From positions 1 through 6,008 of the forward strand of contig JAESSM010000237.1 of the NCBI GenBank assembly GCA_016764115.1: a stretch of DNA of 6,008 bases, in the 5' to 3' direction. Source of the DNA: Bacteroidia bacterium (GTDB lineage: Bacteria > Bacteroidota > Bacteroidia > JAESSM01 > NORP286). Positions within the stretch are counted from its first letter, which is position 1. Each line of letters opens with the position of its first letter. Shown here piece by piece: positions 1 to 3,306 of this stretch. The position numbers and the translations under genes are program-made. The notes under the pieces were generated by a model. It had not been told where the DNA came from, searched no databases, and saw nothing but the letters and a program-made list of their open reading frames with translations.

Positions 1-717
1 GATGATCTACTGCTTTATTATTCCGTTGTTACAATTAGCTCTGGTATTATATTGATACAAGCTGACATTTTTTCAGATAACCTCCCAGTCTATCTCTATA
101 TGATACTTCCATTGCTAATTTCAATTTGGGGTGCCTGGCGTTTTACTGATAAACTTTTGACTGCTGTTTCATTTGTAGGTTTATATGGGATGTTGTTTTT
201 TATACTTTATGAATTTGGAGATTTTGGCTCGTCCATTCTTCCATTTGTTGTGATGTTAATTTCTGCCATACTTTATTTTAAGCTAAAAAAGATCGAAGAG
301 ATAAGAGAACTAAAACCGTGGAAAGACTGCATAACTATTTATGAAGTAATGACTTTATTGATGTTTTATTTAGGAGGGAATTATTTTGTTGTAAAAGAAT
401 TATCTGTGAATGTATTGGGATCAAATGCTACAGCAGACATTCCACTTTCTTGGTTATTCCATGCTACTACAGTTATTATCCCTTTGGTTTATTTTTACTT
501 TGGTATAAAACGAAAAGATATATTGTTAATACGGGTTGCACTACTAACTGTTGGATTAGCTGTTTTCACATTAAAGTATTACTACAGTCTTGGTCACCCT
601 GAAGTAACTTTAACATTAGCAGGGGCCATTATGTTGGGGATTGCAATATTTGTAATCAAATATTTAAAAGAACCGAAGTTTGGTTATACCCATCATCAGA
701 TATTGAATAGTAAATAG
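1..717 (+). CDS. Multi-spanning membrane protein, 5' end outside window, function unknown
   Basis: The reading frame is open from the first base, so the start lies upstream; 238 residues are visible, ending at TAG 715-717. I see about eight hydrophobic segments, near residues 5-20 (cut by the window edge), 29-47, 52-71, 78-94, 112-131, 149-168, 173-192 and 202-221. Short charged loops separate them, for example KLKKIEEIRELKPWKD after the fourth. This indicates an integral inner-membrane protein. No catalytic motif is visible and I do not recognise a named family. The frame stops soon after the last helix, but a sensible acidic and glycine-rich C-terminal tail follows in another frame (see 714-848), so the natural protein was probably about 44 residues longer. 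The TTG at 52 is unlikely to be the true start, because hydrophobic coding sequence precedes it. It runs in the same direction as the oxidoreductase downstream and was probably co-transcribed with it. Confidence 0.8.
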   Translation, partial: DDLLLYYSVVTISSGIILIQADIFSDNLPVYLYMILPLLISIWGAWRFTDKLLTAVSFVGLYGMLFFILYEFGDFGSSILPFVVMLISAILYFKLKKIEEIRELKPWKDCITIYEVMTLLMFYLGGNYFVVKELSVNVLGSNATADIPLSWLFHATTVIIPLVYFYFGIKRKDILLIRVALLTVGLAVFTLKYYYSLGHPEVTLTLAGAIMLGIAIFVIKYLKEPKFGYTHHQILNSK

Positions 718-848
718 GAAATGTTGATGCTGAAGCATATCTGATATCTCAAACTATGGGAGATACGGAGGTCCCAAAAGAAGAAAAACCAGACATGGAA
801 TTTGGAGGTGGGCAATTTGGTGGTGGTGGTGCTGGAGGAGGATTTTAA
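714..848 (+). other. Out-of-frame glycine-rich C-terminal tail of the membrane protein (-1 shift)
   Basis: Reading from 714 in the frame one base behind the membrane protein gives 44 residues before TAA 846-848. It begins IGNVDAEAYLISQTMG, continues with an acidic PKEEKPDMEF stretch, and ends FGGGQFGGGGAGGGF. Gly-rich FGGG.FGGGGA-type endings are familiar from bacterial membrane proteins with cytosolic or periplasmic tails, so this looks like displaced coding sequence, not chance. This frame has its own stops at 708-710 and 711-713, so it is not a separate gene with an obvious start. Adding one A to the AAA at 712-714 would join the two frames as ...LNSKIGNVDAEA.... This is therefore a one-base deletion, a sequencing error, or less likely recoding. 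Confidence 0.7.
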
Positions 849-850
849 TG
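846..850 (+). promoter_or_regulatory. TAATG stop/start overlap
   Basis: TAA 846-848, which ends the glycine-rich tail, shares its last A with ATG 848-850. That ATG is in the same frame as the oxidoreductase core beginning at 956. This arrangement is typical of translationally coupled gene pairs and suggests the ATG was once the oxidoreductase start. Now only 20 codons follow before an in-frame TAG at 908-910, so the coupling appears broken. The upstream GGAGGAGGA of the tail could also act as a Shine-Dalgarno-like sequence. Confidence 0.45.
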
Positions 851-856
851 CATAAT

Positions 857-904
857 GCGAATATACTAATGCGCACAAATGATACCAATATACGAATAAC
901 CAAT
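857..904 (+). repeat. Degenerate ACGAAT-like units leading into the 8-bp array
   Basis: Imperfect copies of a CGAAT/CCAAT/CTAAT core occur at 857 (GCGAAT), 865 (ACTAAT), 884 (ACCAAT), 892 (ACGAAT) and 899 (ACCAAT). Some steps are exactly 8 bp (857 to 865, 884 to 892) and others drift by 1-2 bases. It reads like a decayed part of the well-ordered array that follows at 908. Confidence 0.45.
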
Positions 905-907
905 ACT

Positions 908-962
908 TAGGAATTAACGATTATACGAATCAACGAATACACGAATAGACCACTATACGATT
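908..962 (+). repeat. 8-bp-period ACGAAT/ACGATT array, copy 1
   Basis: Cores start at 917 (ACGATT), 925, 933 and 941 (ACGAAT), each exactly 8 bp apart. A further ACGATT at 957 is also in phase, the slot at 949 being degenerate. The left flank TAGGAA(T/G)TAACGA and the last full unit ACGAATAGA match copy 2 at 3249-3297. The array lies just before, and its last in-phase core lies inside, the conserved start of the oxidoreductase (Tyr-Asp at 956-961). The 8-bp period is not a multiple of three, so the array would not encode a simple peptide repeat. Its origin and role are unknown. Confidence 0.8.
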
Positions 963-1990
963 ATCTAATAGTCGGCCAGGGAATTGCAGGGACTCTCCTT
1001 TCCTATTTTCTTATTCAATCCCACAAAAAAATAGTAGTTATTGATAATGGACAAAACACCACTTCTAAAATTGCAGGAGGAATTATTAATCCTGTTACAG
1101 GCAGAAGACTTGTAAAAACCTGGAAAGCCGATACTCTAATTCCCTTTGCTAAAGAAACCTATTTAAGATTAGAGAATGAGTTAAAAACGAAGTTTCTAAA
1201 AGAACTCCCGATCCTCAAACTATTTTCAAGCGTTAAAGAGCAAAATGATTGGTTGGCGAAATCTGAAACCGAGGAAATGCAAGATTACATGGAATCTGAT
1301 GTTGTACATGATCATGAAGACAAGATCCAACTTCCGTTTGGATATGGAGAGATAAAAGGAGGAATGCACATTGAAATGTCTAAACTGTTAGAAAGTTATA
1401 AGGATTATTTGATTAAGAACGATGAATTTATTGAAGATAATTGTGATTGCAATGAATTGATTATCACGGCAAATGGAGTTGAATGGAAAAATATTCAAGC
1501 TAAGTGCGTAATTTTTTGCGAAGGCGTGAGTACACAACAAAATCCATATTTCAATTGGTTGCCTTTTGTTCCTGCGAAAGGGGAAATTCTTTTAGTCAAA
1601 ATTCCTAAGTTGAAAATGAATCAAATGATCAATAAGGGGATATTTGTATTACCTGTTGGTGAAGAGATATATAAGGTAGGTTCTACTTTTGATTGGGATG
1701 ACCTGTCCAATGACCCTACTGAAAAAGCTAAAACCCACCTAATAGAGAAATTGGACGATCTTCTAAAAATTAATTATGAAATTATCGATCACAAGGCTGG
1801 AGTCCGTCCTACTGTGAAAGATAGAAGGCCTTTTATTGGAATACACCCTAACCATCAAGAGGTAGGAGTTTTTAACGGTATGGGTACCAAAGGAGCCCTT
1901 CTTGCCCCTTTTTATGCCAAGCAATTTGTGGAACATTTAGAAAATAACACTGAGTTAGATCCTGAAGTAAATATTTTGCGCTACTTCTGA
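956..1990 (+). CDS. FAD-dependent oxidoreductase, DAO (D-amino-acid oxidase-like) type; start codon missing
   Basis: From the conserved core YDYLIVGQGIAG (956 onward) to TGA 1988-1990 there are 344 residues, about a full-length DAO-family protein. Visible signs are the Rossmann GxGxxG (Gly codons 974, 980, 989) and the acidic residue ending beta-2 in IVVIDNG (Asp codon 1043), which should bind the FAD ribose. There is an AGGIINPVTGRRL segment (from 1073), and near the C-terminus AGVRPTVKDRRPFIGIHP and GMGTKGALLAP, which contact the flavin in this fold. The expected activity is FAD-linked oxidation of an amine or amino-acid-like substrate; the substrate cannot be told. The frame is open only from 911, just after TAG 908-910, and contains no ATG, GTG or TTG until TTG 1253, which lies about 100 residues inside the fold and would remove the FAD site. 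The 5' end is therefore unresolved; 956 marks the conserved core, not a proven start. The 3' end is intact. Confidence 0.85.
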   Translation, partial: YDYLIVGQGIAGTLLSYFLIQSHKKIVVIDNGQNTTSKIAGGIINPVTGRRLVKTWKADTLIPFAKETYLRLENELKTKFLKELPILKLFSSVKEQNDWLAKSETEEMQDYMESDVVHDHEDKIQLPFGYGEIKGGMHIEMSKLLESYKDYLIKNDEFIEDNCDCNELIITANGVEWKNIQAKCVIFCEGVSTQQNPYFNWLPFVPAKGEILLVKIPKLKMNQMINKGIFVLPVGEEIYKVGSTFDWDDLSNDPTEKAKTHLIEKLDDLLKINYEIIDHKAGVRPTVKDRRPFIGIHPNHQEVGVFNGMGTKGALLAPFYAKQFVEHLENNTELDPEVNILRYF

Positions 1991-2032
1991 TTGAACTTAC
2001 CCCTTATTCCCTATATCAAATTTATAATATTA
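1991..2032. other. Short convergent intergenic gap
   Basis: Only 42 bases separate the stop of the oxidoreductase from the stop of the oppositely directed lipoprotein gene. The stretch is AT-rich. I see no GC-rich hairpin followed by a T-run in either direction, so no intrinsic terminator can be called. Confidence 0.5.
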
Positions 2033-2719
2033 CTACCATACATAACTATACGTTAACTCGAATAACACATCACTACTTGAACCAATACTAACTGAGGTAG
2101 GGAATCCATTTGTGCTACCTGAATAAGGAGTAAAGTAATACCCTCCCATATAATCATCACCAAGGCCAGAATCATAATCATATAAGTAAATAGTATGCTC
2201 AGCGGTTACATCAGTTATGTCAATTGAAGATACAGTAAATGTATAATCTTGAGTAGCATCCGCATCTTCTAAATAACCAGATGAATAAAGTTCAGTAGTA
2301 CCATTATATATCTCAAAATAAATATCTGGACCATCAAAAGAATCCCAATTAGAACCACTACTTTTTGTTGAAGGAAATGCAGTGACTTTAACCCCAGTAA
2401 TCTTAATTTTAGTAGGTGTAATTTGGTCACTACAATCTGCACCTTTATATCCCTCATCACAATCACAGACACCATTGACACAAGTGCCATTAACGCAAGT
2501 AATTGTTGCACAAGGATCATCTACCTCACTACAATCTGCACCAGTATACCCCTCATCACAATCACAAACACCATTAACACAAGTACCATTCACGCAAGTA
2601 ATATTAGCACATGGATCACTTGATGAAGATGAATTATCATCATCTTTTGAGCAAGAATTAAGGAGCATAAAACATAAACATAACAGAATAAACTTTTCTA
2701 AATTTCTTAATGTTTTCAT
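2033..2719 (-). CDS. Lipoprotein with two EGF-like repeats and a C2-like C-terminal domain
   Basis: The protein has 228 residues from ATG 2719-2717 to TAG 2035-2033. Residues 1-22 form a lipoprotein signal peptide: basic start, hydrophobic LLCLCFMLL, and lipobox LLNSC with Cys23 as the lipidated residue. An acidic/serine linker (KDDDNSSSSS) follows, of the kind associated with Bacteroidota surface lipoproteins. Two EGF-like modules come next with six cysteines each (C37, 42, 47, 52, 54, 63 and C70, 75, 80, 85, 87, 96), 33 residues apart and nearly identical, each containing NGTCVNGVCDC and GADC. Residues about 103-228 form a beta-rich domain containing WDSFDGPDIYFEI, IYLYDYDSGLGDDYMGGYYF and a hydrophobic end. 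This resembles C2-type calcium/lipid-binding folds, where Asp residues in the loops bind calcium. I infer a cell-surface adhesin or binding protein with disulphide-bonded modules; the ligand is unknown. It appears monocistronic. Confidence 0.88.
   Translation of the reverse strand: MKTLRNLEKFILLCLCFMLLNSCSKDDDNSSSSSDPCANITCVNGTCVNGVCDCDEGYTGADCSEVDDPCATITCVNGTCVNGVCDCDEGYKGADCSDQITPTKIKITGVKVTAFPSTKSSGSNWDSFDGPDIYFEIYNGTTELYSSGYLEDADATQDYTFTVSSIDITDVTAEHTIYLYDYDSGLGDDYMGGYYFTPYSGSTNGFPTSVSIGSSSDVLFELTYSYVW
2420..2617 (-). repeat. Tandem 99-bp repeat encoding the two EGF-like modules
   Basis: Unit 1 (2617-2519) encodes residues 35-67 and unit 2 (2518-2420) residues 68-100. The first 30 residues differ at only two positions (Asn39/Thr72 and Thr59/Lys92). 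The DNA differs at roughly a dozen sites, many of them synonymous. This is an internal in-frame duplication that has been kept by selection on the protein. Confidence 0.85.
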
Positions 2720-2790
2720 GATTGATAGGTTTTAGGTGAACAAAAAATTTGTTTGATGCACCCTAAAAAACAAGGTGCGACCATTAACGC

Positions 2791-2823
2791 CAAATAGAAG
2801 ATATAGGAACTTGCGGTCCCCAA
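2791..2823 (-). promoter_or_regulatory. Possible Bacteroidota-type promoter for the lipoprotein gene
   Basis: On the minus strand, TTG (2823-2821) is followed after 22 bases by TCTATTTG (2798-2791), one mismatch from the Bacteroidota -7 consensus TAnnTTTG. The spacing fits the accepted range for a -33 TTG. Transcription would start near 2785, leaving a leader of about 65 nt. The leader holds two small inverted repeats: GCACC/GGTGC (2758-2762 with 2774-2778) and AACAAA/TTTGTT (2739-2744 with 2748-2753). The match is weak, so this is only a candidate. Confidence 0.28.
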
Positions 2824-2902
2824 TGGACTAAATGACTGGTCACACCTATGAAGGCGGACAGTCATTTCTTCCATTGTATAATATTCGCAAGTTTTATATC
2901 TT
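2798..2902. repeat. Composite long hairpin (about 105 nt, 32 paired positions)
   Basis: Three nested inverted repeats share one axis. Outer arms AAGATATAggAACTTGCG (2798-2815) and CGCAAGTTttATATCTT (2886-2902) give 8+8 bp around a small bulge. Middle arms CAATGGA (2821-2827) and TCCATTG (2870-2876) give 7 bp. Inner arms AAATGACTG (2830-2838) and CAGTCATTT (2859-2867) give 9 bp and close a 20-nt loop. Interior loops are 2x2 and 5x9. It has no T-tail, so a simple terminator is unlikely. It may be a structured RNA or a small palindromic mobile element, and its strand cannot be assigned. Confidence 0.65.
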
Positions 2903-2944
2903 GGAAATGACGTCTATGCTTTGGCTATGTAGAAAGAACAGTCT

Positions 2945-2973
2945 TAATCGTAATTTTGCCAAAATTGCGATTA
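2945..2973. repeat. 13-bp hairpin with 3-nt loop
   Basis: TAATCGTAATTTT (2945-2957) pairs with AAAATTGCGATTA (2961-2973) over 13 positions with one T-G mismatch (U-G in RNA on this strand), leaving loop GCC. It is AT-rich with no following T-run, so it does not look like a standard terminator. It sits between the two larger palindromes. A further weak pairing, GTGCAAT (2974-2980) with ATTGCAC (3006-3012), follows directly. Confidence 0.6.
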
Positions 2974-3057
2974 GTGCAATATACAAAAAATTGAAAAGTT
3001 CTACAATTGCACAGACCTGTCTAAAAAATATAGAAATCATCATTGCAAAATTGTTGA

Positions 3058-3141
3058 ATTCGTCATTGCTGCGAACGTAGTGAAGCAATCTCCTGCGGTT
3101 AATCAAAGTAGGAGCTCACTTCGTTCCTCGTGATGACGAAT
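3058..3141. repeat. 84-nt imperfect palindromic element, REP/MITE-like
   Basis: The ends are exact inverted repeats, ATTCGTCAT (3058-3066) and ATGACGAAT (3133-3141). Inside, GAACG-t-AGTGA (3073-3083) pairs with TCACT-t-CGTTC (3116-3126) with one mismatch. CTCCT (3090-3094) then pairs with AGGAG (3110-3114) around a 15-nt loop. The left half contains CGTCATTGC and GAAGCAATC, which resemble, from memory, dispersed palindromes seen in many bacterial genomes. I expect further copies elsewhere in this genome, but only one is in the window. Confidence 0.65.
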
Positions 3142-3171
3142 GATCTTGTGATGAAGGAAATTAAGTGTTAA

Positions 3172-3258
3172 ATGAAAACCAGTACCTTTTTCCTCTCACA
3201 CAAAAACTTTCTTATTATCGTTATATTAGTAGTGACTTATTATCTATATAGGAAGTAA
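3172..3258 (+). CDS. Possible 28-residue single-span membrane peptide
   Basis: ATG 3172 to TAA 3256-3258 encodes 28 residues: a short polar start (MKTSTFFLSHKN), a hydrophobic segment FLIIVILVVTYYLY (residues 13-26) and a basic Arg-Lys end. This is the usual shape of bacterial single-pass small membrane proteins, and an AAGGAAA lies about 12 bases upstream. Its stop codon overlaps the first core of array copy 2, and the outer-membrane protein gene starts 48 bases further on in the same direction. It could equally be a chance frame or the remnant of a gene cut off by the array. No homologue is recognised. Confidence 0.35.
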   Translation: MKTSTFFLSHKNFLIIVILVVTYYLYRK

Positions 3259-3297
3259 CGAATACACGAATCAACGATTTTACGAATACACGAATAG
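3249..3297 (+). repeat. 8-bp-period ACGAAT/ACGATT array, copy 2
   Basis: Five cores start at 3258, 3266, 3274, 3282 and 3290, exactly 8 bp apart; four are ACGAAT and one (3274) is ACGATT. The left flank TAGGAAGTAACGA and right end CACGAATAGA match copy 1 (908-949), which has one unit fewer between the shared flanks. The array fills the gap between the small peptide's stop and the ribosome-binding site of the outer-membrane protein gene. It lies on the same strand relative to its downstream gene as copy 1 does. Confidence 0.82.
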
Positions 3298-3303
3298 AGG
3301 AAG
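3296..3303 (+). promoter_or_regulatory. Ribosome-binding site for the large outer-membrane protein
   Basis: AGAGGAAG ends three bases before ATG 3307. It begins inside the last bases of the 8-bp array, so array copy 2 directly abuts the translation start region. The site supports 3307 as the start, together with the signal peptide encoded immediately after it. Confidence 0.5.
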
Positions 3304-3306
3304 TGC

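Larger units (their letters stand above)
2720..3171. other. Hairpin-rich intergenic region without a convincing gene
   Basis: This stretch of about 450 bp separates the lipoprotein gene from a possible small membrane peptide. Open frames of 70-82 codons exist on both strands around 2832-3106, but they overlap each other, lie across inverted repeats, and their products have no recognisable domain. I therefore do not call them genes. What the region does hold is a series of inverted repeats: 2758-2778, 2798-2902, 2945-2973, 2974-3012 (GTGCAAT with ATTGCAC) and 3058-3141. They may be palindromic dispersed elements, structured RNA, or both. Confidence 0.6.

Noticed and set aside
706..720. Programmed -1 ribosomal frameshift site
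   Set aside because: No slippery heptamer in the correct phase and no strong hairpin just downstream, so a one-base indel or sequence error explains it better.
696..878. A 60-codon minus-strand frame
   Set aside because: It is antisense to the Gly-rich tail of the membrane protein; its Thr/Ser-rich part merely mirrors glycine codons.
908..962. The 8-bp arrays as CRISPR
   Set aside because: The period of 8 bp leaves no room for repeats plus spacers, and no cas genes are present.
1253..1990. Start of the oxidoreductase at TTG 1253
   Set aside because: This would delete about 100 residues including the GxGxxG FAD site, and coding sequence clearly continues upstream to 956.
1991..2032. Bidirectional terminator between convergent genes
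   Set aside because: No stable stem with a flanking T-run is visible in these 42 bases.
2269..2735. Several frames overlapping the lipoprotein gene on both strands
   Set aside because: They are shadows of the tandem EGF-coding repeat and lack any domain signal, whereas the 228-residue frame has a lipobox and ordered cysteines.
2951..2958. TAATTTTG as a plus-strand Bacteroidota -7 promoter element
   Set aside because: The nearest upstream TTG (2921-2923) is 27 bases away, too far, and the match falls inside a hairpin arm.
2832..3106. Overlapping frames of 82 (+) and 70 (-) codons
   Set aside because: They lie across inverted repeats, overlap each other on opposite strands, and show no recognisable motif or good ribosome-binding site.
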